A stretch of DNA of 41,341 nucleotides from Rhodospirillales bacterium (GCA_025458035.1 JALOTH010000020.1:1-41341), one strand, 5' to 3'. Positions 27,337 through 36,782 are shown, counted from the stretch's first letter. The notes: generated by a model not told the origin, from the sequence alone. Program-made: numbers and translations.

Positions 27337-30051
27337 ATGACACCGTACCTGCCGCCGCCGCCCTGCCTCAACATTGCCCGCTACTGTCTCGCCGCTCCGG
27401 CAGCAGCGGCGCCCGACAAGGTCGCGCTGATCATCGCCGGCGGTGGTGGGCAAGAGCGCCGCTGGACTTACCGGGAGATCGAATGGGCCGTTCTGCGCGT
27501 CGCCGCCGGGCTTGCCGAACTGGGTCTGCCGGCGGGTGAGCGGCTGATGATCCGGATGGATAACGATATCGGCTACGTGCTGGCGTTTTTCGCAGCACTG
27601 GCGGCGGGGCTGGTTCCCCTGCCCTCCTCGGCGGCGCTGACCGCGGAGGAGGCCGAATTCCTGCTGACCGATTCCGGCGCACGGATTCTCGCCATTTCGG
27701 ATGACCTCGCCTTGGGCCACGATGTGCCGGCCGACGTGATCATCCTTAGCGAACAGACGATTCTTTCGTTCGCCGCATCTAGCAAGAGCGATAATGCGGC
27801 ACACTATGCGGATACCGGCGCCGACGATCCGGCATTTCTGATCTATACGTCTGGAACCGTCGGCCGGCCGAAGGGAGTGTTGCACGGCCACCGGACCGCC
27901 TGGGGACGGCGGCCGATGTACGACGGCTGGTACGGGATTCGCCCTGATGACGTGATCCTGCATGCCGGCGCCTTCAACTGGACCTATACCCTCGGCGTCG
28001 GCCTGATCGATCCCTGGGCAAATGGCGCGACCGCCGTGCTGTACAACGGGACCGCCGATCCCACCGTTTGGCCCCCCCTCATCGAGCGATTGGGCGTCAG
28101 CATCTTCGCAACGGTGCCAAGCCTGTATCGACGGATCCTCAAGTACGGCGCGTTCCCTCCCGCCGGCATCGCCAGCCTGCGCCACGGGCTGACCGCTGGC
28201 GAAGCCCTTCCCATCGCCGTGCGCGACGGCTGGCGACAGGCGACGGGCACCGAACTCTATGAAGCGCTGGGGATGAGCGAAATATCCACCTACGTCTCGA
28301 CGGGTCCCGGGATGACGATCAAGCCGGGCAGCCCCGGCAAGCCGCAGCCGGGGCGGCGCATCGCCGTTCTCGCCGCCGATGAGGAGACGACGGCGCGCCT
28401 GCTGCCGACCGGCGAGATGGGACTGCTCGCCGTGCACCGCTCCGATCCGGGGTTGATGCTCGGCTACTGGCGGCGGCCCGAGGAGGACGCGCTGGTATGG
28501 CGCGGCGAGTGGTTCTGCGGCGGTGACCTCGCCCACATCGATGCCGACGGCTACGTGTGGTTTCATGGTCGTCACGACGACATCCTTAACCCCAGTGGCT
28601 ACCGGCTGTCGCCCTTGGAGATCGAGGGGGTGCTCGCCCACCATCCGCTGGTGCACGAGGTGGCGGTGGGCGAAGTGGCGGCGGCCGACGATGTGCGCCT
28701 TCTCGTGGCGTTCGTCGTCCCGCATGGACCGCTGCCAGACGGCGACGCTGCCGCTGCCGCCGAGGCCGATATCCTCGGTGAGGTGCCGGCCTCATCCCGC
28801 CGCCGCTTTTCCCCTCGCGGCTTTCCCGGTATGAGCATGCGAACCATGACCTTGATCGGCGAGTCCCAGGAACTGAAAGCGTTTTGCGACCGGCTCAGCG
28901 GCGCCGAGTTCGTTGCCGTCGACACCGAGTTCATGCGCGAGCGGACTTTCTGGCCGAAGCTGTGCCTGGTGCAGGTGGCCGGCCCTGCTGACGGCGATGC
29001 GGCCGCCATCGATGCGCTGGTTCCCAACCTCGACCTGAGCCCGCTGTTCCGGCTGCTGACGGCGCCGGAAACGGTCAAGGTGTTTCATTCCGGCCGTCAG
29101 GATTTCGAGATCTTCTATCACCTGATGGGTCGCCTGCCGGCGCCGGTGTTTGACACACAGGTTGCGGCGATGGTCCTCGGCTTCGGCGATCAGGTGGGCT
29201 ACGAGACGCTGGCGGCACAGGTGGCCAAGACGAAGGTGGACAAGGGTTCGCGCTTCTCCGACTGGTCGCTGCGGCCGCTTTCGGACAAGCAGATCGCCTA
29301 TGCCCTCGCTGATGTCACCCACCTGCGGCCGATCTATCGCAAGCTCAGCCGCGACCTGGAGCTGTCGGGACGCCGCTCCTGGGTAGCCGAGGAGATGGCG
29401 GAGCTGACGAGCCCGGAATCGTATCGGATGGAGCCGTGGGAGGCATGGCGGCGGCTGCGCCTGCGCGGCGGTCGCGGCCGCTTCCTCGCCGTTCTGCGCG
29501 AAGTCACGGCTTGGCGCGAAAGCGAGGCGCAAACCCGCGACGTGCCCCGCGCCTGGATCCTGCGTGACGAGGCGCTCCTCGAGATCGCCCACAACGCGCC
29601 GAAAACGGTCAATGATCTGGCCCGTACCCGCGGCCTCGCGCGAAAATGGGCGGAGGGCGAGATGGGGGAAGCGGTGCTGGCGGCCGTGGGACGAGGACTC
29701 GCCGTGCCGGACAGCGAATGTCCGGAGAGCGAGATCCGCCGGGAGCCGCCGCGCGGCACCGGTCCGATCGCCGAACTCCTGAAAGTGCTGCTGAAGATGA
29801 AATGCGAGACGGAAAAGGTGGCGCAGCGGTTGGTCGCATCCAGCGACGACATCGATCGGATTGCCACCTACGGCGCCACCGCCGACGTCCCCGCCCTGCA
29901 CGGCTGGCGCCGGCAGGTTTTCGGCGAGGACGCCCTGAAGCTGCAAGCGGGCGAACTGGCGCTCGCCATCAAAGGCCGCAAGCTGTCGCTGGTCGCCAAC
30001 CCCGCGGCCGAGGCAAGCCGGATGCCATCGGCCGCACGGGAAGCCTCGTAA
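27337..30051 (+). CDS. Fusion of truncated acyl-CoA synthetase domain and ribonuclease D
   Basis: One open frame of 904 residues. Residues 1 to about 465 are an AMP-forming acyl-CoA synthetase: P-loop LIYTSGTVGRPKG (168-180), YEALGMSEIS, Asp397 in GGDLAH, Arg412 in GRHDDIL and hinge GYRLSPLEIE. The family's C-terminal segment with the catalytic lysine (PRTxxGK motif) is missing; after AFVVPHGPLPDGD comes a 30-residue low-complexity stretch. From Met499 (ATG 28831) follows a full RNase D, an exonuclease that trims tRNA 3' ends. Its DEDDy residues are Asp529, Glu531, Asp589, Tyr655 and Asp659, and an HRDC domain follows. No stop separates the parts, and ATG 28831 lacks a clear ribosome-binding site. 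This could be a true fusion, a deletion, or an assembly error. Confidence 0.85.
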   Translation: MTPYLPPPPCLNIARYCLAAPAAAAPDKVALIIAGGGGQERRWTYREIEWAVLRVAAGLAELGLPAGERLMIRMDNDIGYVLAFFAALAAGLVPLPSSAALTAEEAEFLLTDSGARILAISDDLALGHDVPADVIILSEQTILSFAASSKSDNAAHYADTGADDPAFLIYTSGTVGRPKGVLHGHRTAWGRRPMYDGWYGIRPDDVILHAGAFNWTYTLGVGLIDPWANGATAVLYNGTADPTVWPPLIERLGVSIFATVPSLYRRILKYGAFPPAGIASLRHGLTAGEALPIAVRDGWRQATGTELYEALGMSEISTYVSTGPGMTIKPGSPGKPQPGRRIAVLAADEETTARLLPTGEMGLLAVHRSDPGLMLGYWRRPEEDALVWRGEWFCGGDLAHIDADGYVWFHGRHDDILNPSGYRLSPLEIEGVLAHHPLVHEVAVGEVAAADDVRLLVAFVVPHGPLPDGDAAAAAEADILGEVPASSRRRFSPRGFPGMSMRTMTLIGESQELKAFCDRLSGAEFVAVDTEFMRERTFWPKLCLVQVAGPADGDAAAIDALVPNLDLSPLFRLLTAPETVKVFHSGRQDFEIFYHLMGRLPAPVFDTQVAAMVLGFGDQVGYETLAAQVAKTKVDKGSRFSDWSLRPLSDKQIAYALADVTHLRPIYRKLSRDLELSGRRSWVAEEMAELTSPESYRMEPWEAWRRLRLRGGRGRFLAVLREVTAWRESEAQTRDVPRAWILRDEALLEIAHNAPKTVNDLARTRGLARKWAEGEMGEAVLAAVGRGLAVPDSECPESEIRREPPRGTGPIAELLKVLLKMKCETEKVAQRLVASSDDIDRIATYGATADVPALHGWRRQVFGEDALKLQAGELALAIKGRKLSLVANPAAEASRMPSAAREAS

Positions 30052-30091
30052 TCGCCGGCTTGCCTTCCGGCTCGGCGCCGCTCCGGCAGGA

Positions 30092-31345
30092 TTACAGCAT
30101 GATCCGGGTCAACTCCACCGGTGAGCGTGGCCCCTCGATGACGACCAGGCCGCTTTCGCTGACGAAGAACCGCTTCTTGTCGTCGTCAGGGTCGTAGCCG
30201 ATGACGGTATCGGGCGGAATTTTCACGTTCTTTTCGACGATGCAGCGGCGCAGCTTGCAACGCCGGCCGATGTCGCAGTTGTCGAAAACAATCGAATCGA
30301 TCACTTCCGCACCGGCGTGGACATAGACATGCCGGCCGATGACGGAGTTCTTGATCAACGCGCCGGAAATGATGCAGCCGCCCGACAGCACGCTGTCGAT
30401 GGCATGGCCGCGCCGATCGTCCTCATCGAAGGCGAACTTGGTCGGCGGATCGGAGTAGCCGGCGGTCCGTAGCGGCCAGTCCCGGTTGAACAGATTGAGT
30501 TCCGGTGAAATGGCGCGAATATCCATGTTCGCTTCATAGTAGGCGTCGAGTGTGCCGACGTCGCGCCAATAGGGCAGCTTCTCCGCCGGCTCGCCGGGGA
30601 TCTTGTTTGTCAGGAAGTCATAGGCGAACATCTCGCAACGGTCGATTGCCTTCGGCAGGATGTTCTTGCCGAAATCGTGACTGGAGTCCGGGTCCGCCTG
30701 GTCCTCCTCCACCATCTTCAGCAGCATATCGGTGGAGAAGATGTAGTTGCCCATCGAGGCGAAGACTTTCGACGGATCGCCGGGAATCGTCGGCGCGTTG
30801 GCGTTCTTCTCATGAAAGCCGACGATACGATTGCCGTATGTCGTCTCGATGACGCCGAATTCCCTGGCGTACTTCTTGTCGACAGGCAAAGCCGCGACGG
30901 TAACGTGGGCGCGCTTTTGTTCATGGAACTCGATCATCTCGCGGATGTTCATCCGGTAGATGTGATCGCCGCCAAATACCAGCACCAGATGCGGCGCCGA
31001 CTGCTCGATCAGGTTGATGTTCTGATGGATGGCGTCGGCGGTGCCCCGGTACCAGTCCTTGCCTTCGGAGCGCATTTGCGCCGGCACCGGCACGATGAAC
31101 TCGCTTTTCAGGATGCCGCGTGATTGCCAGCCGTCGCTCAAGTGCTGCAAGAGCGACTGGCTGCGGAACTGGATGACCACGTAGATCGAGTAGATTCCCG
31201 AGTTCACCAGGTTGCTGAGGACGAAATCGATGATCCGGTACTTGCCGCCGAACGGCACCGCCGGTTTCGCGCGCTCCTTGGTCAGCGGGTAGAGGCGAGT
31301 TCCCTCACCGCCGGCGAGCACGAATGCCAGGACCTTCAGCTCCAT
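30092..31345 (-). CDS. glgC: Glucose-1-phosphate adenylyltransferase
   Basis: A 417-residue ADP-glucose pyrophosphorylase, which makes ADP-glucose for glycogen synthesis. The N-terminal nucleotide site is VLAFVLAGGEGTRLYPLTKE. Other motifs are AKPAVPFGGKYRIIDFVLSN, WYRGTADAIHQN, VLVFGGDHIYRMN, FASMGNYIFSTDML and YWRDVGTLDAYYEANMD. A left-handed helix domain at the end contains the sugar-phosphate/allosteric part. All key blocks are present and length is normal. GGGAG precedes the ATG. It converges with the ligase-RNase D gene after a 40-base gap. No other glg gene is adjacent; the maltokinase at the left edge is the only related gene seen. hspQ lies upstream on the same strand with a 148-base gap. 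Confidence 0.96.
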   Translation of the reverse strand: MELKVLAFVLAGGEGTRLYPLTKERAKPAVPFGGKYRIIDFVLSNLVNSGIYSIYVVIQFRSQSLLQHLSDGWQSRGILKSEFIVPVPAQMRSEGKDWYRGTADAIHQNINLIEQSAPHLVLVFGGDHIYRMNIREMIEFHEQKRAHVTVAALPVDKKYAREFGVIETTYGNRIVGFHEKNANAPTIPGDPSKVFASMGNYIFSTDMLLKMVEEDQADPDSSHDFGKNILPKAIDRCEMFAYDFLTNKIPGEPAEKLPYWRDVGTLDAYYEANMDIRAISPELNLFNRDWPLRTAGYSDPPTKFAFDEDDRRGHAIDSVLSGGCIISGALIKNSVIGRHVYVHAGAEVIDSIVFDNCDIGRRCKLRRCIVEKNVKIPPDTVIGYDPDDDKKRFFVSESGLVVIEGPRSPVELTRIML

Positions 31346-31432
31346 GGCGTTCTCCCTTGGGGTTTGCTGGGCTGGGGTTTTTCCCCCTTCGTCCTTCTTA
31401 GCACCCCTGGCCGGCGACGGTTAGCGAAACTT

Positions 31433-31450
31433 TTTTGCAGTGCGGCAAAA
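31433..31450 (-). terminator. Small AT-type hairpin between hspQ and glgC
   Basis: TTTTGC and GCAAAA form a 6-base stem with a 6-base loop in the 148-base gap. It could weakly end the hspQ transcript. The remaining gap sequence shows nothing recognised apart from the glgC ribosome-binding site. Confidence 0.22.
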
Positions 31451-31493
31451 CGCTCTGCCAGCGGGTCATCGGCGGCAACGCCGACGCGCGCGG

Positions 31494-31817
31494 CTAGTTG
31501 CCGCGCTGACGAGCGACGTAGGTGCCGTCGGCAAAGGCGACGAAATAACGCTCGAGGTCCGGATGATCGATGGGATCGCCACTGTCGTCCGCCTCGAGGT
31601 TGCGCTCGGCGACGTAGGTGCGGGTATCGGTTCCGTGCATGAGGACGTGATACCAGGGCCGGCTCTTCGGTGGCCGGCTCGGCGCCATTTCCTCGTACCA
31701 TGCGTTTGTGCCGCTGTACTCGGCGTCAACGTCGACGATGACGCCGCGATAGTTGAACAGCGTGTGATGCACGATCTGGCCGACCGCGAATTTCGCGATA
31801 CGCCTGTCCAATCCCAT
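31494..31817 (-). CDS. hspQ: Heat shock protein HspQ
   Basis: A 107-residue HspQ (YccV family). The diagnostic pieces are AKFAVGQIVHHTLFNYRGVI, DVDAEYSGTNAWYEEM, RPWYHVLMHGTDTRTYVAER and the acidic NLEADDSGDPIDHPDLERYF. E. coli HspQ binds hemimethylated DNA in vitro and acts as a Lon specificity-enhancing factor. It is usually heat induced; I could not see a clear sigma-32 promoter in the 130 bases shared with the divergent ligase gene. Start ATG 31817 has GGGGG about 4-8 bases upstream. The length matches the family, and there are no membrane or signal segments. Confidence 0.93.
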   Translation of the reverse strand: MGLDRRIAKFAVGQIVHHTLFNYRGVIVDVDAEYSGTNAWYEEMAPSRPPKSRPWYHVLMHGTDTRTYVAERNLEADDSGDPIDHPDLERYFVAFADGTYVARQRGN

Positions 31818-31947
31818 CAGCCCCCGAGAATCTGTCCTGCCTTCAGCCGTTTAGCAGAGGCGGCATGACGATTCCAGAGGATGATCAGGATCGCCGCCGC
31901 CCGTATACTGCTGGCAAAATGCCAACGCCGTCCGGGAGGACCCAGCA

Positions 31948-33495
31948 ATGAACATCGGAAGCCTGCTGCCGCGCCACGCGCGCTATCGCGGCGACCATCT
32001 GGCGCTCGTTGCCAGTGGCCAGCGCCTGACCTTTCGTCAACTGAACGGCTACGTCAACCGGCTCTGTCACGCGCTGCACGCCGCCGGCCTGCGAAAGGGC
32101 GACAAGTTCGCCACTGTCCTGCCCAACTGCCTCGAACTGATGGCCAGTTACTGGGCCGCGGCGAAAACCGGGCTGGTGATCGTGCCGATGAGCCCGCTGC
32201 TGCAGGCAAGCGGGCTGGTAAAGCTGCTGGGCGACGCCGATGCGAGCCTCGTCATCGGCGATCAGGCGTTTGCGGAAACCTTTGCCCGCATTCGCAGCGA
32301 ACTGCCGCTGATCGGCGATGACGGTGCCATCTTCGTCGGCGCGGACACGCCACCGTCCGGCTTTCGCCCGCTCACCGCCCTCCTCGACGGGGCCAGCAGC
32401 GATGAGCCGCCGGATGCGGGGCTGACCGACGACGATGTCTTCAACATCATGTATTCTTCGGGAACCACCGGCCTGCCTAAAGGCATCGTCCACACCCATT
32501 ACGTCCGCGCCATGTACTGCATGCTGTTCGCGCAGGCATGGCGGATGACCCCGGAGAGTATCGTTATTCACGCCGGGTCGATCGTCTTCAACGGCGCCAT
32601 GCTCGATCTGATGCCATGGATGTTCGTCGGCGGCAGCTACATCCTGCATGACAGCTTCTCGGCGGAGCGGATGATCGAAGACATCGCCCGCTATCGTGCC
32701 ACCCACGTCGTCATGGTCCCGGCGCAGATCATCGCCATCCTCAACTCGCCGGCATTCGCCCCGGAAAAGCTGTCATCGCTCGAAATGCTGCATAACGTCG
32801 GCGCCCCCCTGCTCGTCGAACACAAGAAAACGATCAACGCTTTTCTGCCCGGCCGCTTTTACGAACTCTATGGGCTGACGGAAGGTTTCGTGACCATCCT
32901 CGACAAGCATGATGCGGTACGCAAGCTGGGATCCGTCGGCTGCCCGCCGCCGTTTTCCGAAATCCGTGTCGTCAACCCCGATGGAACGCCGTGTGCGCCC
33001 CATGAGGTGGGCGAGATCTGCGGCCGGGGCCCGCTGATGATGCCGGGCTACTACAAGCGTGCCGACCTGACCCGGCAAGCGATCCGCGATGGCTGGCTGC
33101 ATTCCGGCGACGCCGGCTACCTCGACGACGATGGCTATTTGTTCCTCGTCGACCGCATCAAGGACATGATCATCTCCGGCGGCGTCAACGTTTACCCGCA
33201 CGACATCGAAGAGGTCCTCATTCAGCACGACGCGGTGCAGGAGGTGGCGGTGTTTGGTGTACCGGACGCCAAGTGGGGAGAGGTCCCGGTGGCCGCCGTC
33301 GTCCCGCGACGGGACGCCCGCATCGATCGCGCCGCCCTCATCGCCTGGACCAATGCGCGCGTCGGCGCCAAATTCCAGCGCATCGCCGATGTGGTGATCT
33401 ACGAGGAATTTCCCCGCAATGTTGCCGGCAAGACCCTCAAGCGCGAAATGCGCGAGGCTTACCGTCCGTCAACGGACAGGTCGCCGACGCCATAG
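31948..33495 (+). CDS. AMP-dependent acyl-CoA synthetase/ligase
   Basis: A 515-residue complete member of the adenylate-forming ligase family. It has the P-loop IMYSSGTTGLPKGIVHTH (about 167-184), ELYGLTEG, WLHSGDAGYLDDDGYLFLVD, DRIKDMIISGGVNVYPHDIE and the terminal lysine motif FPRNVAGKTLKREMR. It should activate a fatty or aromatic acid to an acyl-CoA through an acyl-AMP. The substrate is not identifiable; its overall look is of FadD/feruloyl- or cyclohexane-type ligases. GGGAGG stands before ATG 31948, and a TATACT -10-like element is at 31904-31909 without a good -35. It converges on the ABC1 kinase gene, with 18 bases between the stops. Confidence 0.9.
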   Translation: MNIGSLLPRHARYRGDHLALVASGQRLTFRQLNGYVNRLCHALHAAGLRKGDKFATVLPNCLELMASYWAAAKTGLVIVPMSPLLQASGLVKLLGDADASLVIGDQAFAETFARIRSELPLIGDDGAIFVGADTPPSGFRPLTALLDGASSDEPPDAGLTDDDVFNIMYSSGTTGLPKGIVHTHYVRAMYCMLFAQAWRMTPESIVIHAGSIVFNGAMLDLMPWMFVGGSYILHDSFSAERMIEDIARYRATHVVMVPAQIIAILNSPAFAPEKLSSLEMLHNVGAPLLVEHKKTINAFLPGRFYELYGLTEGFVTILDKHDAVRKLGSVGCPPPFSEIRVVNPDGTPCAPHEVGEICGRGPLMMPGYYKRADLTRQAIRDGWLHSGDAGYLDDDGYLFLVDRIKDMIISGGVNVYPHDIEEVLIQHDAVQEVAVFGVPDAKWGEVPVAAVVPRRDARIDRAALIAWTNARVGAKFQRIADVVIYEEFPRNVAGKTLKREMREAYRPSTDRSPTP

Positions 33496-33513
33496 CGGCG
33501 AGAGCGCTCCGGC

Positions 33514-34953
33514 TTAGCTGGCGGGAGGCAGGTCAAAGGCCGCCAGCGCCGCCGCCTGGCGCTCCGCGAGTCGGCCGACATCGAAATCCTGGATCAGTTC
33601 ATGAAACATCCGGTGCCAGTTCATTTCCGCCTTCAGACGGGTGAACACGCTGCCGAGGCCAATGGCGGCACGATCCATCAGCACGAACTCCCGTGGCGGC
33701 GTGACCCCCCCTGCTTCCCGCAATTCGCGCTGCACCTTGCCCGCCACCTGCGCCCCATATTGCGTTCCACCGCCCTCCTGAATGTGCTGGACGCGATCCT
33801 CCATCAGCGGCCGATACAGGAAGCGAGCCCATTGATTGAGGATATCGATGACGTTCCGGGACAGGTCGTGAAAGCCCCAGGTCTCGTACGCGTGAACGGC
33901 CAAATCCGTGTCGTCGTTGCGCAGAGCCCAGTACAGGTCGATGACCGCGCCGACGAACGCCGGCGGAAACACGCGGATGCAGCCAAAATCAAGAAGGTTG
34001 ATACCGCTGTCAGCCCGAACGGTGTAATTGCCGAGGTGGGGATCGCCGTGCAACACGCCGTACTCGTAGAACGGCACGTACCAAGCTCGGAACATGTGCT
34101 TGGCAACCTCGTTGCGAAGGTCGATATGCTCATCGACGAACGACAGAATCCGTTCGCCGTCGAGCCACGTCATCGTCAGCAGGCGATCGGTGGACAATTC
34201 GGCCAGCGGCACGGGCACGGCGACGCCCGGCTCGTTGTTCAGCATCTGCCCGTACAGACGCATGTGCTTGGCTTCCCGCCGGTAATCCAACTCCTCCCGG
34301 AGCCGCGCTGAGAGTTCGGCATGGATGTGCGTCGGATCGATCGCCCGATCGTAACGGCGGTAGATGGAAAAGATCACCTTCAGTTGCTGCAGATCGGCTT
34401 CCACCGCCGACGCCATATCGGGGTATTGCAGTTTACAGGCGAGCACCCGGCCGTCGTGGGCGATCGCCCGATGCACCTGTCCCAAGGATGCGGCGTGCCG
34501 CGCCGTGTGCTCGAAATCGGCGAACCGCGTTTGCCAATCGGCGCCGAGTTCCGTTGACATGCGCCGCTTGACGAACGCCCAGCCCATGGACGGCGCGTTG
34601 TGCTGCAGTTGTGCGAGTTCCTGGGTATATTCCTCCGGCAGCATGTCGGGAATGGTGGCGAGAATCTGCGCCACCTTCATCAGCGGCCCCTTCAGCCCGC
34701 CGAGCGCTGCCGTCAGTTCAGCGGCGTGCTCCGGCCGGTCGATGGCGACGCCGAACAAGCGGTTACCGGCGAAGCGCGCCGCCAAGCCGCCGACGGTCTG
34801 TCCGACGCGGGCGTAGCGCTTCAGGCGCCCGCCGAGCGAGTCCGCATCGCCGCTGACGCCGTCCACGGTACCGCTCAACGACGTCTTCGCTCGCTCGTCG
34901 ATTGCACCCGGCACTCTCCACCTCGCCCTTGTTTCACCCCAGCCTTCGCTCAT
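33514..34953 (-). CDS. ABC1/UbiB-family atypical kinase
   Basis: A 479-residue protein of the ABC1/AarF/UbiB family, kinase-like ATPases connected with ubiquinone biosynthesis and lipid homeostasis. Visible parts are the family N-terminal block LKGPLMKVAQILATIPDMLP (88-107), the Ala-rich loop AASLGQVHRAI (154-164), the ATP lysine in LACKLQYP, the catalytic HGDPHLGNYTV and the metal-binding LLDFGCIRV. The normally conserved KxGQ motif reads KVAQ (residues 93-96), which I believe is a subfamily trait. It lacks the C-terminal membrane helices of E. coli UbiB, so it is not called ubiB. It follows the M3 peptidase gene by 29 bases and is likely co-transcribed. Confidence 0.9.
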   Translation of the reverse strand: MSEGWGETRARWRVPGAIDERAKTSLSGTVDGVSGDADSLGGRLKRYARVGQTVGGLAARFAGNRLFGVAIDRPEHAAELTAALGGLKGPLMKVAQILATIPDMLPEEYTQELAQLQHNAPSMGWAFVKRRMSTELGADWQTRFADFEHTARHAASLGQVHRAIAHDGRVLACKLQYPDMASAVEADLQQLKVIFSIYRRYDRAIDPTHIHAELSARLREELDYRREAKHMRLYGQMLNNEPGVAVPVPLAELSTDRLLTMTWLDGERILSFVDEHIDLRNEVAKHMFRAWYVPFYEYGVLHGDPHLGNYTVRADSGINLLDFGCIRVFPPAFVGAVIDLYWALRNDDTDLAVHAYETWGFHDLSRNVIDILNQWARFLYRPLMEDRVQHIQEGGGTQYGAQVAGKVQRELREAGGVTPPREFVLMDRAAIGLGSVFTRLKAEMNWHRMFHELIQDFDVGRLAERQAAALAAFDLPPAS

Positions 34954-34982
34954 ATGGGGTGCAACGGGAAAGGCGCCAACGT

Positions 34983-36782
34983 TTATCCCGATCCGATGCG
35001 TTCCAGCTCGTCGATGAAACCGATGATGACGTCAAGGCCGCGCCGCCAGAAGCCGGGATCGCTGGCATCGAGGCCGAACGGCTGCAGCAGTTCCCGGTGG
35101 CGCAGCGTTCCGCCAGCCCGCAGCAAGTTGACATAATGATCTTCGAAATCGGGCGCGCCATCGCGATAGACCTGGTACAGGGAATTCACCAGGCAATCGC
35201 CGAATGCGTAGGCATAGACATAGAACGGCGAATGGATGAAATGCGGAATATACGCCCAAAAATACTGATATTCGTCATCGAAGCGTAAGGCATCGCCAAG
35301 GCTTTGCCTTTGCACGTCCAGCCAGATTTCGCCAAGCCGCGCCGTCGAGAGTTCCTCTCGCCGGCGCTCGCTGTGCACCCGGTGCTCGAACTCGTGAAAC
35401 GCGATCTGCCGAATGACCGTGTTCAGCATGTTCTCGACCTTGCCGGCCAGCAGCCGGCGTCGCCGCGCGGGATCGCTCTCGCGATCGAGCAGGGCACGAA
35501 ACACCAGCATTTCGCCAAAAACCGAGGCACTTTCCGCCAGCGTCAGCGGCGTATCGGCGAGCAGCGGCCCCTGCTCCGCCGCCAGGACCTGATGCACGCC
35601 GTGGCCGAGTTCGTGGGCGAGTGTCGTCACGTCCCGCGGCCGGCCATAAAAGTTCATCAGAATGAAGGGATGATGGGAGGGCACCACCGGATGGCAGAAC
35701 GCCCCCGGGTCCTTGCCAGGCCGCGGCCGCGCATCGATCCATGGCGAGGCAAAGAACTGCTCGGCAATATTGGCGATGCGGGGATCGAAGCGGCCGAAGG
35801 CATCGCGGATCAGATCCTGCGCCTCGGCCCACGTATAGCGCCGATTGTCGTCACCGGGCAGCGGCGCGTTGCGGTCCCAATAATCGAGTTGCGGCTTGCC
35901 GAACCAGCTTGCCTTCAGGCGATAGTAGCGGTGGGAGAGTTCTGCGTAGGCGCCGCGGATTGCCGTGACCAGCGCCTCAACGACCTCGTCTTCGACACGG
36001 TTCGCGAGGTTGCGCGCCGCCACCGGGTGGCTGAAGGCCCGCCAGTCGTCCTCGATTTCCTTGTCCTTGGCGAGCGTGTTGATGATCAGCGTGAAGATGT
36101 TGATGCGGTCACCAAGGCCACGGCCGACGGCCTTTGCCGCGTCTCGCCGCACCGCTTCTTCGGGACTGTCGAGGCGGTTGAGTGCGTCGGCCAGGGTCAG
36201 GCTCTCCCCGTCGACGCTGAACCGTGCCTCGGCCAGGGTTTGGTCGAACAGCCGCATCCATGCCGTCGCCCCGACCACGGACTTTTCATGCAGCAGTTCT
36301 TCCAACTCGTCGGTCAACTGGTGCGGCCGAAACAGGCGCACATCACGCACCCATGGCGCGTAGCGGCGGGCCTCGGCATCGGCGATCTGCTCACCTATCC
36401 GCTCATCATCGATGCGGTTCAACTCAAGAGTGAAAAACAGCAGATCGGTGGTGATCGAGGTGTAACGCTCTTGTACCGTTTGCAGGAAACGGCCGCGTTC
36501 GCCGTCCGCCATGTCCGCGGCGAAATGCAGTTGGGCGTAGCTGGTCACCCGGCCAAGCTGTTCCATGATCCGCTCATACTCGCGGATCGCCAGCCCCAGC
36601 TCCGTTCCGGAAAGACCCGCAAGGCGGCCGAGGTAGGTTTCCTCAAACCGCGAGGCCGCCTCCGCCGCCGACGCCAGATCCGCATCGAGACGGGGATCGT
36701 CGCGACCGGAATAGAGGTCGCCGAGACTCCAGACCGGCAGCGAAGCCGGCGCCACATCGGCTGGCGGCGGTGTTTCGTCCAT
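34983..36782 (-). CDS. M3 family oligoendopeptidase (PepF-like)
   Basis: A 599-residue zinc peptidase that cleaves short peptides in the cytoplasm. The zinc-binding HELGH is at 390-394 in VTTLAHELGHGVHQVL, and the third ligand Glu is near 417 in PLTLAESASVFGEM. Typical PepF blocks such as SLGDLYSGRDDPRLDADLAS, AHPVAARNLANR-like SHPVAARNLANRVEDEVVEA and YAYAFGDCLVNSLYQVY are present. The length is that of pepF oligoendopeptidase F. ATG 36782 is chosen because GGAG lies about 10 bases before it; an upstream GTG (36806) would put this sequence inside the gene. It is divergent from the long-chain ligase gene across about 108 bases. Confidence 0.93.
   Translation of the reverse strand: MDETPPPADVAPASLPVWSLGDLYSGRDDPRLDADLASAAEAASRFEETYLGRLAGLSGTELGLAIREYERIMEQLGRVTSYAQLHFAADMADGERGRFLQTVQERYTSITTDLLFFTLELNRIDDERIGEQIADAEARRYAPWVRDVRLFRPHQLTDELEELLHEKSVVGATAWMRLFDQTLAEARFSVDGESLTLADALNRLDSPEEAVRRDAAKAVGRGLGDRINIFTLIINTLAKDKEIEDDWRAFSHPVAARNLANRVEDEVVEALVTAIRGAYAELSHRYYRLKASWFGKPQLDYWDRNAPLPGDDNRRYTWAEAQDLIRDAFGRFDPRIANIAEQFFASPWIDARPRPGKDPGAFCHPVVPSHHPFILMNFYGRPRDVTTLAHELGHGVHQVLAAEQGPLLADTPLTLAESASVFGEMLVFRALLDRESDPARRRRLLAGKVENMLNTVIRQIAFHEFEHRVHSERRREELSTARLGEIWLDVQRQSLGDALRFDDEYQYFWAYIPHFIHSPFYVYAYAFGDCLVNSLYQVYRDGAPDFEDHYVNLLRAGGTLRHRELLQPFGLDASDPGFWRRGLDVIIGFIDELERIGSG

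Noticed and set aside
27232-28725. Minus-strand open frame opposite the cytochrome c end and the synthetase domain
   Set aside because: It is a shadow of two conserved genes, without motifs of its own.
28523-28834. Search for the missing ligase C-terminus in another frame (frameshift hypothesis)
   Set aside because: Neither alternative plus-strand frame around 28.74-28.83 kb encodes a PRTxxGK-like segment, so a simple one-base frameshift does not restore it.
31904-31909. TATACT as promoter of the ligase at 31948
   Set aside because: Good -10 match but no -35 at any accepted distance, so it was not listed as a separate promoter.
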